From: JAYZDF01 sp036337945
Lineage (GTDB): Bacteria > Myxococcota > Kuafuiibacteriia > Kuafuiibacteriales > Kuafuiibacteriaceae
NCBI GenBank assembly: GCA_036337945.1
Contig: JAYZDF010000012.1
Location: 1 to 48,579, forward strand
DNA length: 48,579 nt
Direction: 5' to 3'
Positions 8,250 to 16,983 of this stretch are shown here, piece after piece (the first letter of the stretch is position 1; the number at the start of each line of letters is the position of its first letter). Below the pieces are notes generated by a model, which did no database searches, was not told where the DNA came from, and saw only the letters and a list, made by a program, of their open reading frames with translations. The position numbers were made by a program, and so were the translations under genes.

Positions 8250-9335
8250 ATGGCTCCAAGTCTACACCAGCTTCTTAAGGCTATGATCGAAAAAGGTGCG
8301 TCGGATCTTCACGTGACTACCGGCACGCCGCCACAGCTTCGAATTGATGGCTCTTTGATTCCGTTGAAGACTCCACCACTATCTCCAGCCGATACGAAGA
8401 AGATCTGCTATTCAATTTTGACCGATGCGCAAAAACATGAATTCGAAGAAGAAAACGAATTAGATCTGTCTTTTGGAGTAAAAAATCTTTCACGGTTTCG
8501 CGCGAATATATTCATGCAGCGTGGGGCAGTATCAGGCTCATTTAGAACGATTCCTTTCAAAATACTCAGCTTCGAAGAGCTCGGGCTTCCAAAAGCTGCC
8601 CAAGATCTTGCGAATAAACCAAGAGGCCTTGTTTTGGTCACTGGGCCAACAGGTGCCGGAAAATCGACGACGATTGCGTCGATGTTAGATAGTGTGAATA
8701 CATCGCGTCATCAGCACATTCTTACCATCGAAGATCCGATTGAGTATTTGCATCCTCATAAGAACTGTATTGTAAATCAACGAGAAGTCGGCGCGGATAC
8801 AGACTCATTTAAGAAGGCTTTGAAATACGTTCTCCGACAAGATCCCGACGTCATTCTGATTGGCGAGATGAGAGATCTTGAAACAATGGAAGCGGCGATG
8901 GTTATCGCCGAGACCGGGCACTTGGTTTTTGCAACACTTCATACCAATTCATGCGTACAGACGATCAATCGCATCCTCGATGTGTTTCCTCCTTACCAGC
9001 AAACCCAGATCCGCCAGCAACTAACCTTCGTACTTCAGGGCGTGCTTTCTCAAATCTTGATACCTAGAGCGTCTGGTAACGGACGAATCCTGGCCTGTGA
9101 GGTGATGGTTCCAAACTCAGCGATTCGTAATTTGATTCGAGAAGAGAAGATCCATCAAATTTATGGTCAAATGCAAATGGGTCAGTCCAAGTACGGAATG
9201 CAAACGATGAATCAATCTCTCGCGGGTTTGGTTCAACGGCGACTGATAAAGGTCGAAGACGCGCTTATTCGAAGTCAGGACCAGGACGAACTTCGTCAAT
9301 TACTCGCCAACCCCGCCGTAAACTCTCGAAGATAA
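8250..9335 (+). CDS. pilT: Type IV pilus retraction ATPase PilT
   Basis: Hexameric motor that depolymerises the pilus and generates twitching force. The 361 residues show the PAS-like N-domain (KGASDLHVTTGTPPQLRIDG), Walker A GPTGAGKST (132-140), Asp-box TIEDPIEYLH, Walker B VILIGEMRD, the His-box GHLVFATLHTNS, and the AIRNLIREEK motif near the C-terminus that is characteristic of PilT. No zinc cysteines are present, which separates it from PilB. AGGA 7 bases before the ATG is a good ribosome site. It lies between pilB and a 161-base gap that carries a separate promoter for pilC. Confidence 0.97.
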   Translation: MAPSLHQLLKAMIEKGASDLHVTTGTPPQLRIDGSLIPLKTPPLSPADTKKICYSILTDAQKHEFEEENELDLSFGVKNLSRFRANIFMQRGAVSGSFRTIPFKILSFEELGLPKAAQDLANKPRGLVLVTGPTGAGKSTTIASMLDSVNTSRHQHILTIEDPIEYLHPHKNCIVNQREVGADTDSFKKALKYVLRQDPDVILIGEMRDLETMEAAMVIAETGHLVFATLHTNSCVQTINRILDVFPPYQQTQIRQQLTFVLQGVLSQILIPRASGNGRILACEVMVPNSAIRNLIREEKIHQIYGQMQMGQSKYGMQTMNQSLAGLVQRRLIKVEDALIRSQDQDELRQLLANPAVNSRR

Positions 9336-9427
9336 GTGATTACCCGTATTTTGGGAGCACTTCTTCAAGCGGACCGCGCGATTTTACAAATCCCCTAAGA
9401 TTTGTAGACGTCAAATGCGTCGTACTT

Positions 9428-9456
9428 TTGCAGGTTTCGGTCGCAACGCGTACAAT
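9428..9456 (+). promoter_or_regulatory. Sigma-70-type promoter for pilC-pilS-pilR
   Basis: TTGCAG (9428-9433) and TACAAT (9451-9456) are separated by exactly 17 bases. This is the best housekeeping-type promoter seen in the window. It would start transcription near 9463, 34 bases before the pilC ATG. It implies that pilC-S-R can be expressed independently of pilB-T. Confidence 0.65.
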
Positions 9457-9462
9457 CAGAAC

Positions 9463-9481
9463 CAGCCATGTAAGCTGGCTG
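9463..9481 (+). other. 5' leader hairpin of the pilC transcript
   Basis: CAGCCA (9463-9468) pairs with TGGCTG (9476-9481) around a 7-base loop. It starts where the promoter at 9428-9456 should initiate and ends just before the AAGGAG ribosome site (9483-9488). A hairpin at the 5' end could stabilise the mRNA without hiding the ribosome site. Another short inverted repeat, ACAAATC/GATTTGT (9387-9406), lies upstream without a T run. Confidence 0.45.
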
Positions 9482-9496
9482 CAAGGAGTGAGTTGA

Positions 9497-10696
9497 ATGC
9501 CCGAATTCATCTGGGAAGGAAAGACGCGTGACGGAGAATCTCGACAAGGTACTATGGAGGCTGCGTCGAAGGACATCGTAATTGAACGACTGGCCGCGCA
9601 ACAAATTCAAACTTCAAAAGTCAAAAAGAAGCCGGTTGAGATTCACATCAAAATCGGTACCGGTATCGGCACCAAAGAGGTGGTTGTATTCACTCGTCAG
9701 TTCGCAACCATGATCGACGCGGGTCTGCCTTTGGTTCAATGTCTTGAAATCTTAGGTTCCCAGCAACAAAATGTTCACTTTAAGAAGGTGATTGTTGCCG
9801 TAAAAGAAGATGTTGAGGCCGGTGCGACTCTGGCTGATGCATTAGGAAAACATCCCAAAATCTTTGATGATCTCTTCGTGAACCTTGTTGCCGCTGGTGA
9901 GGTAGGTGGTATCTTGGATACAATTCTCAATCGTCTGGCGACGTACATGGAAAAGAGCATGAAGCTCATCGGCCAAGTAAAGAGTGCCATGTTTTATCCG
10001 GTAGCTGTACTTGGTGTTTCTGGTATCGTGACTCTGGTTCTTCTTGTTTATGTAATTCCGGTATTCGAAAAGATGTTTAAGGATTTTGGTGGAACGCTTC
10101 CTGGTCCCACCCAGTTGGTCATCGATCTTTCGAATGGCCTGCGAGACAATGCTCTTGTAGGGATCGTTTCCACTCTCGTCACTGTATTTACCTTCCGCGC
10201 GATTATAAAAACCAGTCACGGTAAAAATGCTTTGGATAATGTTTTGCTTCGAATTCCTGTTCTTGGTCCTCTGTTCCGTAAGGTAGCGGTTGCGAAGTTC
10301 ACGCGTACGCTTGGGACAATGATATCGTCCGGTGTTCCTATTCTTGACGCATTGCAAATTACGGCGCGTTCATCCGGCAATCAAGTCATCGAGAACGCCG
10401 TGATGTACACCCGAGAGAGAATTTCAGAAGGTCGTTCAATGGCCGACCCATTGGCCGAAACGGGCGTTTTCCCATCTATGGTTGTTCAGATGATTGCCGT
10501 TGGTGAATCGACGGGTGCGATGGACGCGATGCTCCAAAAAATCGCTGATTTTTACGAAGACGAAGTTGACGCTGCGGTAGGCGCCTTGACCTCTCTTCTT
10601 GAGCCGATAATGATGGTCTTCCTCGGTGTTGTTCTGGGTGGTTTGATTATCGCGATGTACCTGCCGATCTTCGATATGGCGAATACAATTAAGTAG
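9497..10696 (+). CDS. pilC: Type IV pilus inner-membrane platform protein PilC
   Basis: Polytopic platform of the pilus machine that couples the PilB/PilT motors to pilin. The 399 residues contain the two GspF domains in tandem: the first around FTRQFATMIDAGLPLVQCLE (65-85) and the second around FTRTLGTMISSGVPILDALQ. Hydrophobic segments occur near 168-190, 215-235 and at the C-terminus (IMMVFLGVVLGGLIIAMYLP). AAGGAG (9483-9488) sits 8 bases before the ATG, an optimal ribosome site. The stop TAG shares one base with the GTG start of pilS, so the two are translationally coupled. Confidence 0.97.
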   Translation: MPEFIWEGKTRDGESRQGTMEAASKDIVIERLAAQQIQTSKVKKKPVEIHIKIGTGIGTKEVVVFTRQFATMIDAGLPLVQCLEILGSQQQNVHFKKVIVAVKEDVEAGATLADALGKHPKIFDDLFVNLVAAGEVGGILDTILNRLATYMEKSMKLIGQVKSAMFYPVAVLGVSGIVTLVLLVYVIPVFEKMFKDFGGTLPGPTQLVIDLSNGLRDNALVGIVSTLVTVFTFRAIIKTSHGKNALDNVLLRIPVLGPLFRKVAVAKFTRTLGTMISSGVPILDALQITARSSGNQVIENAVMYTRERISEGRSMADPLAETGVFPSMVVQMIAVGESTGAMDAMLQKIADFYEDEVDAAVGALTSLLEPIMMVFLGVVLGGLIIAMYLPIFDMANTIK

Positions 10697-12507
10697 TGAG
10701 TCAAGACCGAGTTTATTTTTCTGAACCCCCCACTTTACGTGCGCTTGCATCTCCTCCAGCTACCACCGTAGAGTTTTTCGATAGAGCTCTCGTTGAGCGA
10801 GAAGATCTGACCCGTAAGCTTACTCGAATAGCTGCGGTCCGAATTGCCCTCGTAACTCTGTCTTTGGGCGCATCGATTATCTTCATCGATTTATCTGCCG
10901 AAAGCGCGATGGAGGTTCATTCCGGGAAATATACCCTAATCGCTTTTTCTTACATCGTGTCTATTTGTTACATGGTTGCTTTACGTGCAAGCGCCAATGT
11001 TCATGCTCTGTCCTATGGACAGGTAGTCGTAGATTCGATTTTGGTCACATGGCTCGTCCTGATGTCAGGTGGGGCGGAGTCTGTTTTCAATATTGCCTAC
11101 GTTCTTGTTGTTTTCGGAGCGGCGCTTACTTTATATCGCCGGGGGGCCATTATTGGCACGATGACAAGCCTACTTCTTTACGGAACGTTAGTTCTTGTTC
11201 AAGTCACGAACTCGATTGCCTTCTTACCCAAAATTGAAGCGAATGCCGCCGCTCTTTCCTTCATGATCTACTCAATCGGTTTTGGTCTGGTAGGTGCGCT
11301 TGCCAGTACCCTGGCTGAAACTGCGTCGAAACGAGGTCAGCTGCTGGCTGAGAAAGAAAGTGAGTTTGAGCAACTCGAAGAATTACAAACCTCAATTCTG
11401 AGATCACTTCCGGCGGGATTGATGACTCTCGATAACGACGGAACGATTCGCTACGCAAACGAGGCTGCTAGATCTATTTTACTTTTACGCTCACGCCAAC
11501 TGATTGGTCAGAATCTACGTAGTGTAGTTCCCGCCATTGCAGAACCATGGACAATGATCGTCAAAAAAAGAGGGCTTATTCCAAATCCACGTGACCGGTT
11601 TGAAGGTGATTTTCTTCGCGGCGATGGTTCAGATCTCCGCTTAGGATTTTCTTTTGCTCCCATGACTACGCGTCCGGGTAACTTAAGTCTGATCGTTGTA
11701 TTCCAGGATGTAACGAATGTTATAAAGCTCAAAGCAGAGGTTGAGCGCGCGGAACGTCTCGCTACGGTAGGCAAGTTGGCGGCAGGACTTGCCCACGAAA
11801 TTCGTAACCCCCTTGCATCGATGTGTGCGTCGATTGATGTTCTCAAGACTGGAATTAATCCCAGCGGTGCAATGAAGCGCTTGATGGACAATGTTGTGAC
11901 TGAAGGGGAGCGGCTTAACGAGTTAATCGCAGACTTTCTTCTTTTCGCCAAACCTCGGCAGCTAAATTTAGTTCGCGTCACCTTGAGTGAATTAGTCGAG
12001 AATGTTCTTGATGTTTATCGATACGATGATGCTCTTAAGTCCTGCGAAGTGAGCATGAGCTTAGACGAGGAGGTCGTAATACTCGCAGATACTGACGCGA
12101 TTCGACAAGTGATGTGGAACCTCGTACGTAATGCAACGCAGGCGATGAAGAGTTTCCCAGAGGCCCGTATAGATCTGGTAACTCGCAATAATGGGGAATG
12201 CGGAGAGATTATCATTGCTGATAATGGACCAGGGATAGATGAAGATGTTCTGGCCCGAATTTTTGACCCCTTTTATACAACGAAGGGAGAAGATGGCACC
12301 GGTCTTGGTCTCGCGATCGTTCACTCTATTGTGAGCGCGCACGGCGGAAAAGTGCTCGTTTCAAGCGCGCCTCAGAAAGGAACCGAATTCGTTATTCAGC
12401 TTCCTCTTGCTGAAAGTGAGATACCCTTGCAGAAATCAGAACAATCCGCCGACCCAGCATATAATATTCGGCCTTCCCAGTTTGATATCTTGGGTGGTCC
12501 CCTTTAG
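10696..12507 (+). CDS. pilS: Sensor histidine kinase PilS
   Basis: Membrane sensor that controls pilin transcription through PilR. The 603-residue protein has about six membrane helices (43-205), a coiled segment (210-235), a PAS domain (about 231-345, LPAGLMTLDNDGTIRYANEAA) and the kinase core. The core has phospho-acceptor His367 in GLAHEIRNPL, the N-box NLVRNATQAM, and the ATP-lid boxes DNGPGI and GTGLGLAI. In the Pseudomonas system PilS senses inner-membrane PilA levels through its helices. That is family knowledge, not visible here. GTG start, one-base overlap with pilC. The C-terminal tail of about 35 residues after the kinase core is low-complexity. Confidence 0.93.
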   Translation: MSQDRVYFSEPPTLRALASPPATTVEFFDRALVEREDLTRKLTRIAAVRIALVTLSLGASIIFIDLSAESAMEVHSGKYTLIAFSYIVSICYMVALRASANVHALSYGQVVVDSILVTWLVLMSGGAESVFNIAYVLVVFGAALTLYRRGAIIGTMTSLLLYGTLVLVQVTNSIAFLPKIEANAAALSFMIYSIGFGLVGALASTLAETASKRGQLLAEKESEFEQLEELQTSILRSLPAGLMTLDNDGTIRYANEAARSILLLRSRQLIGQNLRSVVPAIAEPWTMIVKKRGLIPNPRDRFEGDFLRGDGSDLRLGFSFAPMTTRPGNLSLIVVFQDVTNVIKLKAEVERAERLATVGKLAAGLAHEIRNPLASMCASIDVLKTGINPSGAMKRLMDNVVTEGERLNELIADFLLFAKPRQLNLVRVTLSELVENVLDVYRYDDALKSCEVSMSLDEEVVILADTDAIRQVMWNLVRNATQAMKSFPEARIDLVTRNNGECGEIIIADNGPGIDEDVLARIFDPFYTTKGEDGTGLGLAIVHSIVSAHGGKVLVSSAPQKGTEFVIQLPLAESEIPLQKSEQSADPAYNIRPSQFDILGGPL

Positions 12508-12516
12508 GCTAAGGGC

Positions 12517-13935
12517 GTGGGACGGGTTCTCGTAGTTGATGACGAACGCAGTTTGCGTGACGTGTTACAGATTCTAATTTCTTCGAAGGGTCATAAGGTA
12601 CAGACCGCAGCGTCGGTTGAGTCTGCACAAGATAAAATTCGTTCGGAAGATTTCGATTTGGTTGTGACCGATCTGCGTTTAGAACCTGATGGCGACGGTA
12701 TGGACGTTGTTCTAACAGCTCGGGAGCAACCCGATGCTCCCGAAGTCATTGTGATGACGGCATATGGAACAAGAGAAAAAGCTCTTGAAGCTCACTCACG
12801 TGGAGCACTTTTTTATCTCGAAAAAGGGCCACACCTCGCGTCCGATATGTCTGTATTGGTTGCTCACGCCGTTGAGAAGCGTGCCCTAAAAATTGAAAAC
12901 CAACATCTTAAAAGCACCATCACAGGTCCAAACAGATTTGGAGGAATCGTTGGTAAAAGCACCTGTATGCAGGATGTTTTTCAAGTCGTCAAACGAGTGG
13001 CCCCGACGCGAGCTAATATTCTTCTTATTGGTGAGAGCGGAACAGGAAAGGAAAGGTTAGCAAGAGTTATACATGAACAAAGTCTGTATGCCTCCGGTCC
13101 ATTTGTGCCTCTCAATTGCGGCGCGATTCCTGAAAACCTCATCGAAGCCGAACTGTTCGGATACAAAAAAGGTGCGTTTACAGGAGCCGTGGCAGACAAG
13201 GTTGGCCTTTTTCACGCGGCCGAAAACGGGACCATCTTTCTTGATGAGATTGGTGAAATGCCACTTTCGCTTCAACCTAAATTACTTCGCGTCCTGCAAG
13301 AGCGCAAAGCGAAGCCGGTAGGTGGAGTTGAAGAAGTTGATGTTAATGTCAGAGTGGTAGCCGCGACCAACCGTGACTTAGAAGCTGAAATCAAAGCCGG
13401 GCGATTTCGTGAAGATCTATTTTTCCGCCTTAATGTCGTTGAAGTGAATGTACCCCCGCTTCGTGAACGCTTTGAGGACATTCCGCTACTGGTGAATTCC
13501 TTCCTCCAGACTTTCTCAATGGAATATCAGAGGAACATATCCTCGATTTCGTCTGATGCGATGAAGTTACTTCTGGATTTTTCCTATCCCGGTAACGTGA
13601 GACAGCTGGAAAATATCGTGGAAAGGGCCGTCGCGCTATGCATTGGTAACGAATTGACGACAGACCATCTTCCGAATTCGATGGTGCTACAGACCGTAAA
13701 CGAGAGTACTAAGCCTATAAGAGTCGACAGTGATCTTGATTTCCCGGAAACAGGCATCGACCTTGATCGAGTTGTTGAGGATCTGGAATTGAAACTGATA
13801 CGTGAAGCTTTGAAACGTAGTAATGGCGTCAAGACGAAAGCTGCCGAGCTACTTGGACTCAGTTTCCGCCAGTTTCGTTACAAGTTGAGTAAGTACAACC
13901 GAGAGATCGAGGAAATGGGAGCAGCACCAAGATGA
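12517..13935 (+). CDS. pilR: Sigma-54-dependent response regulator PilR
   Basis: DNA-binding activator that works with sigma-54 RNA polymerase, most likely on the pilA promoter at 31677. The 472 residues show a receiver domain (phospho-acceptor Asp52, T81, and Lys103 within LEKGP rather than the usual KP), then the AAA+ domain with Walker A GESGTGKE (172-179), an intact sigma-54 contact GAFTGA (219-224), FLDEIGE and an R-finger region. A Fis-type helix-turn-helix lies at the C-terminus (KTKAAELLGLSFRQFRYKL). GTG start, 9 bases after pilS. The gene overlaps the next ORF by 4 bases (ATGA). Confidence 0.94.
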   Translation: MGRVLVVDDERSLRDVLQILISSKGHKVQTAASVESAQDKIRSEDFDLVVTDLRLEPDGDGMDVVLTAREQPDAPEVIVMTAYGTREKALEAHSRGALFYLEKGPHLASDMSVLVAHAVEKRALKIENQHLKSTITGPNRFGGIVGKSTCMQDVFQVVKRVAPTRANILLIGESGTGKERLARVIHEQSLYASGPFVPLNCGAIPENLIEAELFGYKKGAFTGAVADKVGLFHAAENGTIFLDEIGEMPLSLQPKLLRVLQERKAKPVGGVEEVDVNVRVVAATNRDLEAEIKAGRFREDLFFRLNVVEVNVPPLRERFEDIPLLVNSFLQTFSMEYQRNISSISSDAMKLLLDFSYPGNVRQLENIVERAVALCIGNELTTDHLPNSMVLQTVNESTKPIRVDSDLDFPETGIDLDRVVEDLELKLIREALKRSNGVKTKAAELLGLSFRQFRYKLSKYNREIEEMGAAPR

Positions 13936-14480
13936 CTGAGGTAGAACAAACGTCCGGTACCCGAAAAGTTGTCGGAATCATAATTCTTAGCGTCGCTGTG
14001 CTCCTTTTAGTAGGCGGCGGAGCTTTTCTTGTGAGTCAGGGGGCAAATGGTTCGTCATTTGACTCGGTGGTGGCTAAGAAAGTCACAAGCGCAATCGCTT
14101 TAGGTCAGGATGGAAAATTTCAGGAAGCGCTCAAAATATTAGAAAATGTTGTGAAAACTCACCCTGATAATATCGATGCGTTATTCAACTACGGTCTGGT
14201 GCTTAGGAGTGTGAATCGGATTAATGATTCCGATAAAGCTTTTCAAAAAATTTTAGAACTTAAACCTGATGATTTCGAAGCCTGGGCAGAGCGTGCCAGC
14301 CTTGCAGTGCTGCAGAATGACCTAGACAGAGCGTTTGATTATCTTGAGAAAATTCCGGCGGGAGAAGGGCGACTGATACTGCGGTTACGCGTGGATGAAC
14401 ATTGGAAAAACTTAAAAGAGCATCCGCGAATGGAAAAAATCCGAGCGATTCAGGGCTTGTCTAACCGTGATTATGACTGA
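13932..14480 (+). CDS. TPR protein with one N-terminal membrane helix
   Basis: A 182-residue protein with a single transmembrane helix (12-35), followed by about two tetratricopeptide repeats (52-145; ALFNYGLVLRSVNRINDSDK and LKPDDFEAWAERASL). It is probably anchored in the inner membrane with the TPR part outside the cytoplasm. It is coupled to pilR by an ATGA overlap and closes the pilC-pilS-pilR unit, so a role as a scaffold in pilus assembly or regulation is plausible but unproven. I do not recognise a named family. Its last 20 bases overlap the convergent glycosyltransferase gene. Confidence 0.85.
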   Translation: MTEVEQTSGTRKVVGIIILSVAVLLLVGGGAFLVSQGANGSSFDSVVAKKVTSAIALGQDGKFQEALKILENVVKTHPDNIDALFNYGLVLRSVNRINDSDKAFQKILELKPDDFEAWAERASLAVLQNDLDRAFDYLEKIPAGEGRLILRLRVDEHWKNLKEHPRMEKIRAIQGLSNRDYD

Positions 14481-15609
14481 GTTCTTCGTAAAAACGTTCT
14501 TGAGCGCGAACCATTTCGTCTGCATCCCACGCTCGAACTCTTGACACATCATCGGGGTCAACAGGTCTAGTTTCCAGTCCTTTGTGTAAGGCTTCACTCA
14601 ACAGAAGCGCGTTTCGAGAAGGAACAAGAAATCCATTCTTCCCAGAATGAATAATTTCAGGAGTACCGTCGACATGAGTACCGACAAATGGTTTTCGGGC
14701 GACAACAGCTTGAACAGCTACGCGAGGCAGTCCTTCAAAAATAGACGACAGAGCAATTATATCGGCAGCGCCCATAAGTTTCGGTACGTCTTGGCGCCAG
14801 CCGATCAATTTGAAATGTTCCTTAAGTCCCAGGCGAGAGATCTCTTTTTCAACTTCCGTGCGCAACGGCCCATCTCCAGCATACAGAATTACAATTTTAG
14901 GCCGCCGATTTCTAAGTTCCGCAATCGCCCGAACCATAGTTAGAGGATCTTTTTGTGGTTTCAGGTTCGCGATCGTTACAATGAGCTCATGGTCGTTAGG
15001 AATAGAGAATTCCTGACGAATATCCTCTCTTGAGTTCCGGCTTTCTTCGAAGAAACGATCGATATCGAATCCGGATCGGATCAAGGCTATTCTGTGATGA
15101 GGTCTAATGATTCCTTTCGCGCTCGCTTCATCGAGGTTCGCCCGGGAGACACCAATAAACCCATCTGTCATTCTGCCAGTAGCGATTTCGGCAGCGACAT
15201 AGGTTCTGTTGAGGATAAACTTTTGTCCTTCGTGAAATGAGAAGCCGTGAATCGAGTGAATGACAGGCTTTATTCCGGCAAGCTGCCCAGCGATGCGTCC
15301 TAAAATACCTGCTTTACTACTATGCGTATGAAGAATGACAGGTCCGCGGCGCTTATATTTTCGAAGTAGAAATGTCATTTGTCGAAGGCATGCGGCATCC
15401 TTTTTGGGAGCAATTTCTCGAACCAGGTTTTCAAGCGATATGACCTCAGTGTTGGGCATGCTGTATGCGACGTGATCTAGATATCCTCCACTGCCGTGAA
15501 TTAAGACCACTCGGTATTTTTCTCGATCGAGGTGCTCACAGGTATATAAAGTATTTTCCTGTGCACCACCCATCTCAAGTTTTGTAATGATGTGGACGAC
15601 AGTAATCAT
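14461..15609 (-). CDS. GT4-family glycosyltransferase
   Basis: A 382-residue GT-B retaining glycosyltransferase. The N-terminal acceptor domain has the Gly-rich KLEMGGAQEN (10-19). The C-terminal donor domain has ANLKPQKDP, the GDGPLR nucleotide-sugar contact, and the EX7E region SIFEGLPRVAVQAVV, where the second acidic position is Gln; related GT4 enzymes also show Gln there. Such enzymes build O-antigen or exopolysaccharide, and in myxobacteria exopolysaccharide is linked to pilus-based motility. Its sugar and target are unknown. It is the last gene of the long minus-strand set, 39 bases after accC, and runs into the convergent TPR gene with a 20-base overlap and no terminator. Confidence 0.9.
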   Translation of the reverse strand: MITVVHIITKLEMGGAQENTLYTCEHLDREKYRVVLIHGSGGYLDHVAYSMPNTEVISLENLVREIAPKKDAACLRQMTFLLRKYKRRGPVILHTHSSKAGILGRIAGQLAGIKPVIHSIHGFSFHEGQKFILNRTYVAAEIATGRMTDGFIGVSRANLDEASAKGIIRPHHRIALIRSGFDIDRFFEESRNSREDIRQEFSIPNDHELIVTIANLKPQKDPLTMVRAIAELRNRRPKIVILYAGDGPLRTEVEKEISRLGLKEHFKLIGWRQDVPKLMGAADIIALSSIFEGLPRVAVQAVVARKPFVGTHVDGTPEIIHSGKNGFLVPSRNALLLSEALHKGLETRPVDPDDVSRVRAWDADEMVRAQERFYEELSHNHG

Positions 15610-15648
15610 GGCAAGCGAAAGTTTTGAAAGCGTTCAGGTTGGTCTTAT

Positions 15649-16983
15649 TTATTTGAGAATTCGCTCGACAATATGTGTGTCATATTGACCTTCCACAAAC
15701 TCTTCGTTCTCTAGTGCCAGTCGATGGAATGGTATATTCGTTTTAATCCCTTCGACAACAAATTCGCTCAGTGCGCTTTTCATGCGATTGATCGCCGCTT
15801 GCCGGTTGTGATCATGAACGATCAACTTTGCGATGAGTGAGTCATAATGCGGATGTATAACGCTGTCCTGGGTGACAAAGGTGTCGACACGAACGCCTAA
15901 CCCGCCAGGAATATGAAACGCTGATATTGTTCCCGGGCTAGGAGCAAAGGTTTCAGGGTCCTCTGCGTTGATTCGACATTCAATAGAGTGCCCCTTCGGT
16001 GATAGAAAGTCTCCATCGTAGGGAAGTGGATTTTCTGCCGCGAGTTCAATCTGTAGTCGAATCAAATCTACACCTGTGACCTGTTCGGTCACGGGATGCT
16101 CGACTTGAATCCGCGTATTCATTTCCATGAAATATAATTCTTCATTCTCATCCATGAGAAGTTCAACGGTTCCCACGTTGGAGTAGCCGATGTGCCGAAG
16201 AGCCTTCGTAATGATATCACCCACTTCTCTGCGTTTTTTCATAGAAAGAATAGGGGAGGGCGCCTCTTCGATGAGTTTTTGGTGTCTTCGTTGTACTGAG
16301 CACTCGCGTTCGGCGAGATGAACCACGTTTCCGTGAACATCAGCGGCTACCTGAAATTCGATATGGCGAGGCTTCTGTACGTATCTTTCAATATAAAGAG
16401 CGCCGTTTCCGAAAGCTGTGATGGCTTCACGTCGTGCGAGTTCCAATGCAGTAGGGAGTTCTGCTTCGTCCCAGACGACTTTCATCCCTCGTCCACCACC
16501 TCCGGCTGCGGCTTTGATTATCAACGGACAGCCGACTTCGCGAGCAATCTGAAGAGCTTCTTCCTCCGATTCGACTTCGTCGCAGCCTGGCAGGATCGGT
16601 AGACCGGCTTCTTTCATCGTTGCTCGTGCTTCTATCTTGTCTCCCATCACTCGGATAAGTTCTGGGGGAGGACCTATAAATGTGAAACCACAAAGCTTAC
16701 AGATATCTGCGAATTTTGCATTTTCTGATAAGAAACCGTACCCTGGGTGAATCGCGTCTGCCGAAGCCATTTCAGCTGCTGCGATAATCGACGGAATATC
16801 AAGATAACTTTCCGTGGGACTGGCGGGGCCAATACATACTGCCTCGTCTGCGAACTTCACATGCAGCGATTCCGCATCAGCGACAGAATGAACAGCGACG
16901 GTTTGGATACCAAGCTCTCGAGCAGCTCGAATAACACGAAGAGCAATCTCGCCGCGGTTAGCGACCAATATTTTTCTGAACAC
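15649..16983 (-). CDS. accC: Biotin carboxylase subunit of acetyl-CoA carboxylase
   Basis: ATP-dependently carboxylates the biotin on AccB, the first committed step of fatty-acid synthesis. The 444-residue length is standard. It shows the N-terminal KILVANRGEIALRVIRAARE (4-23), HPGYGFLSEN, the MGDK loop, the glycine-rich ATP lid AAGGGGRGMK, the ERECSVQRRHQK motif, and catalytic EMNTRIQVEHPVTE with R/E metal ligands. It starts with GTG directly after the accB stop, with no spacer, so it is coupled to accB in the usual accBC order. Confidence 0.97.
   Translation of the reverse strand: MFRKILVANRGEIALRVIRAARELGIQTVAVHSVADAESLHVKFADEAVCIGPASPTESYLDIPSIIAAAEMASADAIHPGYGFLSENAKFADICKLCGFTFIGPPPELIRVMGDKIEARATMKEAGLPILPGCDEVESEEEALQIAREVGCPLIIKAAAGGGGRGMKVVWDEAELPTALELARREAITAFGNGALYIERYVQKPRHIEFQVAADVHGNVVHLAERECSVQRRHQKLIEEAPSPILSMKKRREVGDIITKALRHIGYSNVGTVELLMDENEELYFMEMNTRIQVEHPVTEQVTGVDLIRLQIELAAENPLPYDGDFLSPKGHSIECRINAEDPETFAPSPGTISAFHIPGGLGVRVDTFVTQDSVIHPHYDSLIAKLIVHDHNRQAAINRMKSALSEFVVEGIKTNIPFHRLALENEEFVEGQYDTHIVERILK

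Noticed and set aside
9842..10357. 171-codon minus-strand open frame
   Set aside because: Antisense to pilC; Asn/Lys/Tyr-rich shadow composition and no family features.
14461..15609. Idea that the glycosyltransferase is inactive because the second Glu of EX7E is Gln
   Set aside because: Related GT4 proteins with EGLPR contexts also have Gln there; all other landmarks are present.
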